NCBI RefSeq assembly: GCF_003315075.1
Contig: NZ_QNRJ01000002.1
Coordinates: 124,001 to 188,000 of the forward strand
Direction: 5' to 3'
DNA: 64,000 bases
Origin: Rossellomorea aquimaris
Lineage (GTDB): Bacteria > Bacillota > Bacilli > Bacillales > Bacillaceae_B
Part shown: in pieces, positions 8,699-17,839 of the stretch
Position numbering within the stretch: position 1 is the first letter of the stretch
How the letters are laid out: each line of letters begins with the position of its first letter
Made by a program: the position numbers and the translations under genes
The notes under the pieces: model-generated
Databases searched by the model: none
What the model was told of the DNA's origin: nothing
Seen by the model: only the letters and a program-made list of their open reading frames with translations

Positions 8699-9736
8699 TT
8701 AGTCTTCTAAAAGACTTAATTCACCTTTATCATCGGTTTCAGCCCGACCTGTATCCAATCCGTAATGTTCACGGATTTTCAGCATGATTTCGCTGCGGAT
8801 TTCCGGATTTTCTTTCAGGAAAATCTTCGCGTTCTCACGACCTTGACCTAGGCGCTCTTCATTATAAGAATACCAGGCACCGCTCTTCTGAACAATATCA
8901 AGCTCAGATCCAAGATCGACGATTTCACCTTCTTTAGAAATCCCCTCACCGTACATGATATCTACTTCCGCTACACGGAACGGAGGAGCTACCTTATTTT
9001 TCACGACTTTAATCTTCGTTTTGTTCCCTACCATTTCATTTCCTTGCTTAAGTGTTTCAGCACGACGGACTTCCAAACGTACAGAAGAATAGAACTTCAG
9101 TGCGCGCCCACCGGGAGTCGTCTCAGGATTTCCAAACATGACTCCAACCTTTTCACGAATTTGGTTAATGAAAATTGCGATGGTTTTCGATTTATTGATG
9201 GCACCTGAAAGCTTACGAAGAGCCTGTGACATTAACCGGGCTTGAAGACCTACGTGAGCATCTCCCATCTCTCCTTCGATTTCTGCTTTCGGTACAAGGG
9301 CTGCAACAGAGTCGATAACGATAGCGTCCACTGCTCCACTACGTACAAGCGCTTCTGCAATTTCCAATGCCTGCTCACCTGTATCAGGTTGAGAAAGCAA
9401 TAATTCATCTATGTTTACTCCAAGCTTTTGAGCATACTCAGGATCAAGTGCATGCTCTGCATCAATGAATGCAGCTTGACCTCCTTGAGCCTGAACCTCT
9501 GCAATCGCATGAAGTGCTACTGTTGTTTTACCGGATGATTCGGGACCATATACCTCAATGATTCTTCCACGTGGATATCCGCCTATTCCAAGAGCAGCGT
9601 CCAGTGCAAGTGAACCACTTGGACATGTTACAACGTTTCTATCCGTTTTCTCCCCAAGCTTCATGATTGAGCCTTTACCAAACTGCTTTTCTATTTGTTT
9701 TAACGCCATATCTAAGGCTGCTTTACGATCGCTCAC
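8699..9736 (-). CDS. recA: Recombinase RecA
   Basis: RecA catalyses ATP-dependent homologous pairing and strand exchange and triggers LexA self-cleavage in the SOS response. I place the start at the GTG at 9736, giving 345 residues (the family norm). AAGGAGG sits seven bases upstream, and the N-terminus [21 protein letters not shown] aligns with known RecA proteins; a longer in-frame extension upstream is not credible. Walker A is GPESSGKT (64-71). Later are the conserved [21 protein letters not shown] and [21 protein letters not shown] promoter and a LexA-like box lie upstream. Confidence 0.99.
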   Translation of the reverse strand: MSDRKAALDMALKQIEKQFGKGSIMKLGEKTDRNVVTCPSGSLALDAALGIGGYPRGRIIEVYGPESSGKTTVALHAIAEVQAQGGQAAFIDAEHALDPEYAQKLGVNIDELLLSQPDTGEQALEIAEALVRSGAVDAIVIDSVAALVPKAEIEGEMGDAHVGLQARLMSQALRKLSGAINKSKTIAIFINQIREKVGVMFGNPETTPGGRALKFYSSVRLEVRRAETLKQGNEMVGNKTKIKVVKNKVAPPFRVAEVDIMYGEGISKEGEIVDLGSELDIVQKSGAWYSYNEERLGQGRENAKIFLKENPEIRSEIMLKIREHYGLDTGRAETDDKGELSLLED

Positions 9737-9808
9737 AAATCTTCCTCCTTTGAATATAGAACTTGAAATTGACAACTTATAAGCTTGTCTCAAATCCAAC
9801 CTATCTAT

Positions 9809-9837
9809 ACTATAAACGTTTTTATTATAGAAAACAA
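9809..9837 (-). promoter_or_regulatory. Sigma-A promoter of recA
   Basis: On the minus strand TTGTTT (9832-9837) and TATAGT (9809-9814) are 17 bp apart, about 70 bp before the recA GTG. Confidence 0.65.
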
Positions 9838-9846
9838 GAAAAAAAT

Positions 9847-9860
9847 CGAACATTCATTCG
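9847..9860. promoter_or_regulatory. LexA (SOS) box upstream of recA
   Basis: CGAACATTCATTCG matches the Firmicutes LexA consensus CGAAC-N4-GTTCG at all but one core position. It lies ten bases upstream of the recA -35 box. SOS control of recA is established in Bacillus; use of this exact site is inference. Confidence 0.6.
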
Positions 9861-9904
9861 GTTTTTTACTCTGGGTGTTTTGGATTGAATTTAGAGCGGT
9901 TTAC

Positions 9905-9936
9905 CACAAAAAAACTGCCTTCCATATCAGAAGACA
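9905..9936 (-). terminator. Terminator after cinA
   Basis: CTGCCTTC pairs with GAAGACAG (one G-T pair). On the minus strand seven T follow. It separates cinA from recA, so read-through into recA would be partial. Confidence 0.75.
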
Positions 9937-9948
9937 GCCTCAGTACAA

Positions 9949-11187
9949 TTACTCACTCAATTCTTTGATCAAATAATACCAACCATACTTCGCCGTTCTT
10001 ATCCTGTTAGCATTTCGTCCGCCGCCAAGATTCAAATGGAATGTTTTAGTTGGCTGATCTTTCATGGACAACCCAATCCAAACGGTTCCTGCAGGTTGCC
10101 CTTCATGTGATCCGGGACCTGCCACACCTGTAAAGCTGATCCCGATATCGGATGATAACAGTTCTCTTACGTTTTCAGCAAGCTCCTTGGCACACTTTTC
10201 GCTTACGGAGGTATGCTGTTCGAGCGTACTCTCTTTCACGGAGAGTATCTTCTTCTTGACCTCATCCTGGTAACAGATCACCCCACCCTTCAGGATGGAA
10301 GATGCACCTGGTAATGATGCTAATTGAGCTTGAAAGAGCCCCCCGGTTAAACTCTCTGCACAGGATAGTGTGAAACCCTTCTCTTTTAATAATTTGAATC
10401 CCACCTCGCCGAGAGAATCCTGATCGTAGCCGTAGAAGTATTCTCCTACAATATTCATAATCTCAATTTCCAGCTCATCCAATAGGGTGATGGCAACGTC
10501 TTTCGATTCGTGTTTGGCCGTCAGCCTCAGTGTAACTTCTCCGTCACCAGCTAGTGGGGCAATGGTTGGATTGGTTTGTTGATCAATCAGAGCTTCCAAT
10601 TCTGTTTCCAACTGAGCTTCGCCAATACCGAAGAAGCGCAGGACCCGGGAATGGATGATTTCTTTCTTTTTCAATAAATGTTGGATGGCCTGTTTGCCGT
10701 AAGTACTGAACATCGGTTTCATTTCAGATGGAGGTCCTGGTAAAAGCATGTATGCTTTAGCATCCTTCTTCAATAGCATGCCGGGAGCCATACCGTTCTC
10801 ATTCTTCAACACCTGAGATCCGGCTAATATGAGTGCCTGTTTTTCATTATTGGGGGTCATCTCCCGGTCGACTTTTTTAAAATAGCCTTTAATTGATTCC
10901 AATGCATCTTCGTCCAAGGTCAAAGTTGTACCTAATGACTTCGCAATGGTTTCTTTCGTCAAATCATCCTTCGTCGGTCCAAGTCCGCCAGTGAAAATCA
11001 ACAAGTCTGCTCTTTCTTGGGCTACTGAAATCGCATGCTGCAACCTCTCTGGGTTGTCTCCAACACTAGTGTGGTAGTAGACATTCACCCCCATTTCAGC
11101 CAGCTGCTCTGAAATGAATTGAGCATTGGAATTGACGATTTGACCTAATAGTAATTCTGATCCCACCGCTATGATCTCTGCATTCAT
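9949..11187 (-). CDS. cinA: Competence/damage-inducible protein CinA
   Basis: The 412-residue protein has the two standard CinA domains. The N-terminal molybdopterin-binding-like domain (about 1-170: [29 protein letters not shown]) has ADP-ribose pyrophosphatase activity in homologues. The C-terminal amidase domain (about 255-410: [18 protein letters not shown]) is of the PncC nicotinamide-nucleotide deamidase type. The likely role is pyridine-nucleotide recycling; in Bacillus the gene is competence-induced and sits directly upstream of recA, as here. Confidence 0.96.
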   Translation of the reverse strand: MNAEIIAVGSELLLGQIVNSNAQFISEQLAEMGVNVYYHTSVGDNPERLQHAISVAQERADLLIFTGGLGPTKDDLTKETIAKSLGTTLTLDEDALESIKGYFKKVDREMTPNNEKQALILAGSQVLKNENGMAPGMLLKKDAKAYMLLPGPPSEMKPMFSTYGKQAIQHLLKKKEIIHSRVLRFFGIGEAQLETELEALIDQQTNPTIAPLAGDGEVTLRLTAKHESKDVAITLLDELEIEIMNIVGEYFYGYDQDSLGEVGFKLLKEKGFTLSCAESLTGGLFQAQLASLPGASSILKGGVICYQDEVKKKILSVKESTLEQHTSVSEKCAKELAENVRELLSSDIGISFTGVAGPGSHEGQPAGTVWIGLSMKDQPTKTFHLNLGGGRNANRIRTAKYGWYYLIKELSE

Positions 11188-11209
11188 CCTTATTCCCCCT
11201 GTGATTGAT

Positions 11210-11247
11210 GTAAAGAAGGGGATGATTCCAGTAGAATCAATCCCCTT
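11210..11247 (-). terminator. Terminator after pgsA
   Basis: AAGGGGATGATTC pairs with GAATCAATCCCCTT around a short loop. CTTTAC follows on the minus strand. Confidence 0.7.
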
Positions 11248-11258
11248 GTTAAAGCGTT

Positions 11259-11837
11259 TTATTTCGAATTTACAAATGCTTTTTTGTTATGTTTGAAATA
11301 GTCCCACCCAGACCAAATCGTAAAGAACAAAGCTACCCAAAGAGCAATGGTCGCAAATGGCAGATTGATCAGTTCGAAGATGGCATTATGCAGAAGCAGC
11401 GCTGAAATAGCGATGATCTGTGCCCATGTTTTAATCTTTCCAAGTTGACCCGCAGCAACCACTTCCCCTTCACCGGCTAATACAAGGCGAAGGCCTGTTA
11501 CCGCAAATTCACGGCTGATGATGATAATGACAATCCATGACGGGGCAAGGCCAAGCTCGACCAGAACAATTAATGCAGCGGACACAAGCAATTTATCCGC
11601 TAATGGGTCTAAGAATTTCCCAAGGTTCGTCACGAGGTCAAGCTTTCGTGCATAATAACCGTCTATCCAATCGGTTGTTGCCGCAATGATGAATATCAAA
11701 GCCCCTACAAAGTGCTTGACCGGCATTTCTGCCCCAAGAAACATCATGTCACCCCAGTTTAAAGGTGCAAGCATAATGATTAAAAATAATGGAATTAAAA
11801 ATATCCTTGAAACTGTAATCTTATTAGGTAAGTTCAC
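11259..11837 (-). CDS. pgsA: CDP-diacylglycerol-glycerol-3-phosphate 3-phosphatidyltransferase
   Basis: PgsA makes phosphatidylglycerophosphate, the committed step to phosphatidylglycerol and cardiolipin, in the cytoplasmic membrane. The 192-residue, multi-span protein carries the full CDP-alcohol phosphotransferase signature D56-x2-D-G-x2-A-R-x8-G-x3-D-x3-D81. Translation starts at a GTG preceded by AGGTAG. It follows rodZ (ymfM) and precedes cinA, the conserved Bacillus order; hairpins on both sides suggest limited cotranscription. Confidence 0.97.
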   Translation of the reverse strand: MNLPNKITVSRIFLIPLFLIIMLAPLNWGDMMFLGAEMPVKHFVGALIFIIAATTDWIDGYYARKLDLVTNLGKFLDPLADKLLVSAALIVLVELGLAPSWIVIIIISREFAVTGLRLVLAGEGEVVAAGQLGKIKTWAQIIAISALLLHNAIFELINLPFATIALWVALFFTIWSGWDYFKHNKKAFVNSK

Positions 11838-11882
11838 CTTTCTACCTCCAATACTAAAAAAACACGTTCTAACTATAGTATG

Positions 11883-11911
11883 TAAGAAAAAGGAGTTATT
11901 AAAACTCCTTT
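11883..11911 (-). terminator. Terminator after ymfM
   Basis: AAAGGAGTT (11889-11897) pairs with AACTCCTTT (11903-11911). TTCTTAC follows on the minus strand. Confidence 0.7.
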
Positions 11912-11919
11912 CGTCTCAA

Positions 11920-12819
11920 TTATTGTGTCGCTTTAGGTTCATAGTTAATGATGATATCCTGTCTTACAACATCCGAAGAAGATATCTTGTACTCAAGCAG
12001 ATTGCCGTTAACTGCAATATTTGTATTTGAAGCGTTACCGATTACAAGATAAGCAAGCTTATCGGAAGAAAAGTCAAAGTCCTTTTTATTCCCCTCTTTT
12101 AATAACCCTTCAAACAACAATTCATCCTTCGTGTTATATACACCGACCCAAGTATCACCCTTAGCAGATAATTCCAGCTTGAATTCATCTGCATTTTTTA
12201 GTTCATAGGTTGTTTTATAGCCTGAAGTATTAACAGCCACTAATGATTGTTCTGGTTTTTGTTCTTTATCTTCCTTGGCATTTTCATCTTCTGAAGATTT
12301 ACTTTCAGTTTCATCTTTATCTTTGGTTTCTTCTTCAGGCTCTTCACTTTCAGCCGTTTGATTCTCATCTACATCCACTTGCTGCTGATTTTCTGAAGGT
12401 TGTGTCTCAGGGGCTTTATCCCCCACCTTCCCTTGCCAGAAGACCCATACGGCAATCAAGGCACCAATAACAAACAGGGCTATAAGCAGTTTGGGAACGA
12501 AGTCAAATACCCTTGTAGAGCTTTCTGAAACAGACTTTCTCGACTGAACCCTGGAAAGGGAGACAGGTATCTCATCTTCATATGTAGTCGGAATTTCTTC
12601 CTTATGCTCCTCAAAAATCACTTCAGGAGGAAGACCGACCGCTTCACAATACTGTTTAATAAATGCACGCACATAGAACTTCCCGGGCATCGCGTCATAC
12701 GAGCCTTCTTCAATCCCAATCAAATAGCGTTTTTGGATTTTTGTTATTCTTTGTAAATCATCGAGGCTGTAACCTTTAGCTTCGCGGGCTTCCTTTAAAC
12801 GATTTCCTAATTCCGTCAC
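11920..12819 (-). CDS. rodZ: RodZ-like cell-shape protein YmfM
   Basis: About 299 residues with the RodZ architecture: an N-terminal helix-turn-helix of the Cro/HipB type (about 3-65, GNRLKEAREAKGYSLDDLQ), a single membrane helix near residues 108-128, an acidic low-complexity linker rich in Glu, Asp, Lys and Ser, and a C-terminal extracellular DUF4115 domain. RodZ proteins link MreB filaments to the wall elongation machinery. Two tandem GTG codons could start it; 12819 has better spacing from AAGGTG than 12822. Confidence 0.9.
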   Translation of the reverse strand: MTELGNRLKEAREAKGYSLDDLQRITKIQKRYLIGIEEGSYDAMPGKFYVRAFIKQYCEAVGLPPEVIFEEHKEEIPTTYEDEIPVSLSRVQSRKSVSESSTRVFDFVPKLLIALFVIGALIAVWVFWQGKVGDKAPETQPSENQQQVDVDENQTAESEEPEEETKDKDETESKSSEDENAKEDKEQKPEQSLVAVNTSGYKTTYELKNADEFKLELSAKGDTWVGVYNTKDELLFEGLLKEGNKKDFDFSSDKLAYLVIGNASNTNIAVNGNLLEYKISSSDVVRQDIIINYEPKATQ

Positions 12820-12838
12820 CACTTAACACCTTCCAATA

Positions 12839-13630
12839 TTAAAAATCAAAACCTCCAAAATCGGAATTTTGAAATAAATTATTTTGTTCTACTAATTCAT
12901 ATGTAATTTCTTCATCAGGATCGTTTCTAAGTTCAATGATATAATCAAAATCTTCAAGTGAATATTCAGAGTTTTGAACGAATACATCAGGATGTTCGAT
13001 TACTTTCACAGCAGGCAATCTCATGATTTCCCTTACTAGTTGCCAGTGCTTTTCACTTGCACGGCGAGTTGAAACGATTCCGTCAATAATAAATAGATTT
13101 TCAGATGAATACTCGTCTTCAATCAGTTTGCTTCTTATTGTCTGCTTTAACAAAGTAGAAGAGACAAAGAGCCATTTCTTATTTGCACATACGCTTGATG
13201 CCACAATGGATTCGGTTTTCCCTACCCGGGGCATTCCTCTGATCCCAACAAGCTTATGTCCCTCTTGCTTAAATAGCTCAGCCATAAAGTCTACTAATAA
13301 ACCCAGCTCATCACGAACAAACCGAAACGTTTTCTTGTCATCGGCATCACGCTGAATATAACGGCCGTGACGAACGGCAAGGCGATCCCGTAATTTCGGC
13401 TCTCGGAGCTTCGTTACATTAATGGTATCCATCGTTTGTAAGATGGACTCAAGCCTCGTAATCTGTTCATCATTGTTTGCAAGAAGAAGCATTCCCCTCC
13501 TGCCTTCATCTACTCCATTTATCGTCACTATATTTATAGAAAGCATTCCTAATAACGAAGAAATATCACCTAAGAGGCCTGGACGATTTTTTTGAATTTC
13601 ATATTCTAAATACCATTCTTTGCGTTCCAT
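12839..13630 (-). CDS. ymfK: YmfK family protein (DUF3388)
   Basis: About 263 residues. The start MERKEWYLEYEIQ is set by GGAGGG seven bases upstream; a longer in-frame start lacks a ribosome site. The first 70 residues look like an ACT-type ligand-binding domain (GLLGDISSLLGMLSINIVTINGV). The rest contains GIRGMPRVGKTESIVA, which resembles a P-loop, and a later EYSLEDFDYIIELRNDP. No function is established. It lies 240 bp after ymfJ and directly before ymfM, as in B. subtilis. Confidence 0.88.
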   Translation of the reverse strand: MERKEWYLEYEIQKNRPGLLGDISSLLGMLSINIVTINGVDEGRRGMLLLANNDEQITRLESILQTMDTINVTKLREPKLRDRLAVRHGRYIQRDADDKKTFRFVRDELGLLVDFMAELFKQEGHKLVGIRGMPRVGKTESIVASSVCANKKWLFVSSTLLKQTIRSKLIEDEYSSENLFIIDGIVSTRRASEKHWQLVREIMRLPAVKVIEHPDVFVQNSEYSLEDFDYIIELRNDPDEEITYELVEQNNLFQNSDFGGFDF

Positions 13631-13841
13631 TGGTTCCCTCCTGAAAAAACTGTGACATTCCAATTCGATTAAAATAGACATAATTCGGAAAATTTATTTA
13701 AACATCTAGGTATTATAATAAATGATTTTCCGGTAATAGAAAAGCAAAACCTACATAAATATGTACAATTTCTCATTTTAGACCTCATAAGCTGTTTATA
13801 GTAAAGAAGTATAGACTTCTCAAGTGATTTTTTTGAAGCAT

Positions 13842-13869
13842 ATAAAAAAGAGAGGAAAAAATCCCTCTC
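13842..13869 (-). terminator. Terminator after ymfJ
   Basis: GAGAGG (13850-13855) pairs with CCTCTC (13864-13869), and six T follow on the minus strand. It abuts the ymfJ stop codon. Confidence 0.65.
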
Positions 13870-13870
13870 C

Positions 13871-14128
13871 TTAACGAGTACCATTGTTATTAACAAGTTT
13901 AACCATCATGTTCGCAATGGCATGTTGTTCTTCAGGGGAAGCGACAGACCATAAATCCGCTAACACTTTTTCCTGATCGTTCTTAGCTTCGACTTGATTC
14001 GCTAAGTAGTCACCAATTTGGTAAGCTAAGTCAGAAACCGTTTCATTTTCCATTCCACCATGTTGAGCCTGGTTGAGACGCTCACCTAAGAAGTTTTTCC
14101 AATCAGACCAGTTATCTAATACAGACAT
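13871..14128 (-). CDS. ymfJ: YmfJ family small protein (DUF3243)
   Basis: An 85-residue acidic protein, full family length, without membrane segment or signal. It has the family features LDNWSDWKNFLGERLNQAQ near the start and VSDLAYQIGDYLANQVEAKNDQ in the middle. Function is unknown. AGGAGGTC precedes the ATG. It sits between ymfI and ymfK as in other Bacillus and has its own terminator. Confidence 0.9.
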   Translation of the reverse strand: MSVLDNWSDWKNFLGERLNQAQHGGMENETVSDLAYQIGDYLANQVEAKNDQEKVLADLWSVASPEEQHAIANMMVKLVNNNGTR

Positions 14129-14217
14129 TTGTCATGACCTCCTTTATTGAAATACAACCTTAGTTTGTATCCCGGAGGAAAAATTATTCGCCATAATCTT
14201 TTGACCAAAAAACTTTT

Positions 14218-14934
14218 TCATGTATGCCACCCACCATTGATGGAAATGGTTTGACCTGTGATATAAGAGGCTTTGGCAGAAGTGAGAAATTGAATCGAGT
14301 CGGCTATTTCATCCGACTGAGCGAGACGACCCATTGGAATCTCCTCCCTGATAGCTTCCAGTTCCCCTTCAGAAAACGAACTCATCATCGATGTATCAAC
14401 TGCCCCTGGAGCGATTGCATTGATCCTTACCCCGCTAAGAGCAAGCTCCTTACTCAATGATTTCACAAATGCCAATTGCGCACCCTTAACAGTTGAATAA
14501 ACGACCTCACACGCTGCGCCAATTTGTCCCCAAATGGAGCTTACCATTACAATACTCCCCTTACGTTCTATCAGCTTAGGCAATAACTTTTGAATAAGGA
14601 GTAAAGGACTTTTCACATGAACGTTAATCAAATAGTCCACCTCTTCTTCAGTCTGATCTTGAAACATTCCCCAGCTTGAATTCCCGCTACTATATATAAT
14701 GGCATCAAGTTGGAAGATACTGTTCACGAGACTCCCGACTTCTCTCGGGAGGGCAAGATTTGCCCGAATGGGGATGGCCTCCACCCCAAACTTTTCAATC
14801 TTATGTAGCAACTCTGTTATAGCTTTTTCATTCGAATGATAATGTAAATATAAATTCCATCCCTCTTCTGCCAAGCTTAAAGCCGTACTGCTTCCGATTC
14901 CCCCAGAAGCCCCTGTTATTAAAGCATATTTCAT
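14218..14934 (-). CDS. ymfI: Short-chain dehydrogenase/reductase YmfI
   Basis: About 238 residues of the classical SDR fold: the NAD(P) motif GASGGIG at 8-14, the active-site serine in MVSSIWGQ, and the YxxxK pair in YSTVKGAQ. The C-terminus YITGQTISINGGWHT resembles FabG-type reductases. I start at 14934 because GAGGTGG lies just upstream and inside the longer alternative. Homologues are annotated as 3-oxoacyl-ACP reductase-like; the true substrate is unknown. It follows the M16-type ymfF-ymfH pair. Confidence 0.9.
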   Translation of the reverse strand: MKYALITGASGGIGSSTALSLAEEGWNLYLHYHSNEKAITELLHKIEKFGVEAIPIRANLALPREVGSLVNSIFQLDAIIYSSGNSSWGMFQDQTEEEVDYLINVHVKSPLLLIQKLLPKLIERKGSIVMVSSIWGQIGAACEVVYSTVKGAQLAFVKSLSKELALSGVRINAIAPGAVDTSMMSSFSEGELEAIREEIPMGRLAQSDEIADSIQFLTSAKASYITGQTISINGGWHT

Positions 14935-14957
14935 CTGTTTCCACCTCAATGTCTCCA

Positions 14958-14990
14958 TAAAGAGAGGAGCTACCCTCGGGCAGCTCCCTC
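14958..14990 (-). terminator. Terminator after ymfH
   Basis: GAGGAGCTACCC pairs with GGGCAGCTCCCTC. TCTTTAT follows on the minus strand, overlapping the start region of ymfI. Confidence 0.65.
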
Positions 14991-14995
14991 CGATA

Positions 14996-16285
14996 TTATG
15001 ATTTCGGAACTACTTGACACACTGTAAAGCGCTCTTCACTAATAATGGTACTCGCAACGTTTTGAATATCATCATACTTTAATGATTCAAGTGTAGGTAC
15101 GACCTCAAACAGATCCATTTCGTTAAAAGCATAGCGTGTGAATTGATTTGCAATAAACTCAGGAGAATTAATGGCACGTAAAAACGCACCAATTTTCTTT
15201 TTCTTCGTTCTTTCTAGTCCCTCTTCTGTAAAGAGAGATTCATGTTTGGCTTTAAGTAGCAGAGATTGTACCTTCTCGGCAAGGATATCCGGCTTTTCCG
15301 TATCCCCGCCGACAGTTAGGAATCCAAAGCCATTTTCTTGTGTATAGTCATAGTGGAATGTTTCATCGATCAAGCCATCATTGTATAGTTCAGAATAATA
15401 CGTCGAGCTTTTACCGAATAACATATCCAGGAAAACGTTCATAGAAAGCTCTTGTCTAAGCATTTCCTTGCCTTGCTGATGTGGTTCAGGCGCTTTAAGA
15501 CCTACCAGGCACTTAGGGCTTTGTACATTCATCTTAAGGACCTGCTTCTTCTCAGCAACCGTTTCCGGCTCTTCATCAAATCTCCGCTTGATCTCAGGCA
15601 TTTTTTCATAATCCTTCTTTTCCTGGTTCGAACGAATCTGATTCATGATTTGATCCGGGTCTACAGCCCCCACTACAAAGAGAAGCATATTGCTTGGATG
15701 GTAGAATGTGTTATAGCACTGATACAACATATCTTTCGTGATTGGTGTGATGGACTCAATCGTTCCTGCAATATCAATCTTCACCGGGTGATTTTTGTAC
15801 ATATTCTGAATCACCCCAAAGTATAATCGCCAGTCAGGGTTATCATCATACATGGTGATTTCCTGACCGATGATGCCTTTTTCTTTTTCCACTGTCTTTT
15901 CTGTAAAATACGGGTCTTGAACAAAGTCTATAAGCGTTTCTAAATTTCGTTCTACATTGGTGGTACTTGAGAAAAGATAAGCCGTTCGTGTAAAGGATGT
16001 GAAAGCATTAGCCGACGCTCCCTGGCGGCTGAATTGCTGGAATACATCACCATCTTCCTTTTCAAACAATTTATGCTCCAAGAAGTGGGCGATTCCATCT
16101 GGAACCTTAACGAATCCTTCTTCGTCCAGAGGGGCAAAATGATTGTCGATGCTTCCGTACTTCGTCGTAAACGTAGCATACGTCTTATTGAATCCTTTTT
16201 TCGGGAGAATATAGACATCCAGTCCATTAGACATTTTTTCATAATATAAGTTTTCCTGTAGTTGATCGAAGGAAATTTTCTTCAT
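14996..16285 (-). CDS. ymfH: M16 family zinc peptidase YmfH
   Basis: The 429-residue protein is the catalytic-type half of a paired M16 (pitrilysin/processing peptidase) system. The inverted zinc motif HFLEH is at 67-71, followed by a downstream glutamate region EKGIIGQEITMYDDNP. It lacks a signal peptide and is probably cytosolic. It lies two bases after ymfF, which lacks the motif, so the two should form a heterodimer. Related pairs AlbE/AlbF and LqqL-type enzymes process peptides; the substrate here is unknown. Confidence 0.92.
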   Translation of the reverse strand: MKKISFDQLQENLYYEKMSNGLDVYILPKKGFNKTYATFTTKYGSIDNHFAPLDEEGFVKVPDGIAHFLEHKLFEKEDGDVFQQFSRQGASANAFTSFTRTAYLFSSTTNVERNLETLIDFVQDPYFTEKTVEKEKGIIGQEITMYDDNPDWRLYFGVIQNMYKNHPVKIDIAGTIESITPITKDMLYQCYNTFYHPSNMLLFVVGAVDPDQIMNQIRSNQEKKDYEKMPEIKRRFDEEPETVAEKKQVLKMNVQSPKCLVGLKAPEPHQQGKEMLRQELSMNVFLDMLFGKSSTYYSELYNDGLIDETFHYDYTQENGFGFLTVGGDTEKPDILAEKVQSLLLKAKHESLFTEEGLERTKKKKIGAFLRAINSPEFIANQFTRYAFNEMDLFEVVPTLESLKYDDIQNVASTIISEERFTVCQVVPKS

Positions 16286-16287
16286 CC

Positions 16288-17562
16288 TTATCCCTCCATT
16301 CCTGTTAAAAAGTAGATGGTATCAAGTTCGACTTTATTTGCTGCTTTTACGATGTCTTCTTTCGTCGTTTTCTCAATTTCATCAAGCCAGTGTTTTAGAT
16401 CAATTTCTTCATGGGCGACAGCATTATGATAAAGGACCTCAACCAACCCACGGGACGTATCAATGGTTTCAAGCAGTTGATTGCGGATGACCGCTTTCGT
16501 CTGTTCGATCTCACCATCTGTAAAGTCTCCATCCTTCATGGCTTGCAGCTGATCATTGATGATTCCGACTGCTTGATCATATTTCTCAAATTCTATGCCG
16601 GACATAACCATCAATAGTCCTTTATGACTTTCCAGTCTACTTGCTGCATAGTAGGCTAAGCTCGCTTTTTCTCTCACATTTATGAACAATTTAGAATGAG
16701 AAAATCCACCGAATATGCCATTGAACACCTGAAGGGCAAAGTAATCATCATCGCCATATTGTGTATGTGTCCGGTAGCCCATATTCAGCTTACCTTGCTT
16801 CACATCCTGCTTTTCTTTCACGACGTTTTCCCTTTCTTTTTGTTCCACTTTGGATGAATCGACTTCGAGAGGGGTACGTTCGTTTAATTGAAGGAGTTGA
16901 TCACACAGATTTTCAACTTCCGCAACATCTACATCGCCGATGACATAAAGATCGAATTGATCTTCATTCATGACTTTTTGATAATATTCATATAAACTCT
17001 TGGCCGTTATGGACTCTACTTCTTCACTAATGCCATTGACGTGAAGGGCAAAACGCTCTCCCTTACACATTTCCTCTACAAGCCGGGAATTAGCGTAGCG
17101 CATTTTATCGTCATATACTGCCTGTATCCTTACCTTCTGGTTTCGTTTTTCTTTCTCCACCGTTTTCTTATCGAATTCGTTATTTTCAATATGAGGATTT
17201 TGCAGGACGTCTGCTAAAAATTCTATTCCTTTTTGAAGTAAAGGCTCTGAGTCCCTTAAAAACTTTTCGTTGGCTATTTCAACTGACATGCTGACCACGT
17301 GGTACTCACCTTTTTTACCTAAATCCGTAAAAAAGTTCGCACCATATAATTCATCCAGGTAGGATCGTAATTCCGTTGTACTCGGATAGGTCTTTGTACT
17401 GCTTTGCATCACATGAGGGAGTAATCCGCGTAAGGTCACTGTTTCTTGGTCTAGTGGAGCTTTCATTTTCAAGATCAGACTGTTGGTTTTATACTTATCC
17501 GTTTGAACGATATGTAGCGTGTACCCCTGTTTCTTCTTTACTACTTCATTTATGGCTGTCAT
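16288..17562 (-). CDS. ymfF: M16 peptidase-like partner YmfF (no zinc motif)
   Basis: The 424-residue protein has the M16 fold by overall similarity (RGLLPHVMQSSTKTYPSTTE, GNIFGG-like NGIFGGFSHSKLF, NVREKASLAYYAASR) but no HxxEH at the expected place. It is therefore probably the non-catalytic subunit that pairs with YmfH. It starts at an ATG after AAGGAGG and has a plausible promoter 90 bp upstream, downstream of the nup terminator, so ymfF-ymfH-ymfI form their own unit. Confidence 0.92.
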   Translation of the reverse strand: MTAINEVVKKKQGYTLHIVQTDKYKTNSLILKMKAPLDQETVTLRGLLPHVMQSSTKTYPSTTELRSYLDELYGANFFTDLGKKGEYHVVSMSVEIANEKFLRDSEPLLQKGIEFLADVLQNPHIENNEFDKKTVEKEKRNQKVRIQAVYDDKMRYANSRLVEEMCKGERFALHVNGISEEVESITAKSLYEYYQKVMNEDQFDLYVIGDVDVAEVENLCDQLLQLNERTPLEVDSSKVEQKERENVVKEKQDVKQGKLNMGYRTHTQYGDDDYFALQVFNGIFGGFSHSKLFINVREKASLAYYAASRLESHKGLLMVMSGIEFEKYDQAVGIINDQLQAMKDGDFTDGEIEQTKAVIRNQLLETIDTSRGLVEVLYHNAVAHEEIDLKHWLDEIEKTTKEDIVKAANKVELDTIYFLTGMEG

Positions 17563-17648
17563 CGTACCGTCCTCCTTAGTTCAACATTTCCGTCATTTTT
17601 GATATCAAAAAAGTTATAAACACCTTTATTGTGCGGTATTTATGTATA

Positions 17649-17678
17649 ACTATACATGTAGTGATATGTTGATTTCAA
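17649..17678 (-). promoter_or_regulatory. Sigma-A promoter of ymfF
   Basis: On the minus strand TTGAAA (17673-17678) and TATAGT (17649-17654) are 18 bp apart, about 85 bp before the ymfF start. Confidence 0.6.
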
Positions 17679-17785
17679 GCATCTTCCTCTATTGGAAAAA
17701 TACCCATAGAGTAAACTAGTATATGCATGGATAATATTCATTTATGATCTTTCTTTTGTTTTTTTCAATAACCAAAAGAACCTCA

Positions 17786-17817
17786 CAAAAAAGGTACCTC
17801 GAATGTCGAGATACCTT
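17786..17817 (-). terminator. Terminator after nupQ
   Basis: AAGGTACCTCGA pairs with TCGAGATACCTT. Six T follow on the minus strand, ending the ymfC-nup operon. Confidence 0.85.
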
Positions 17818-17839
17818 TGATTAGTCCTTATGTTATGGA

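Noticed and set aside
13669-13896. A 75-codon minus-strand frame between ymfJ and ymfK
   Set aside because: It overlaps the ymfJ end and terminator, has no ribosome site and sits in an AT-rich leader.
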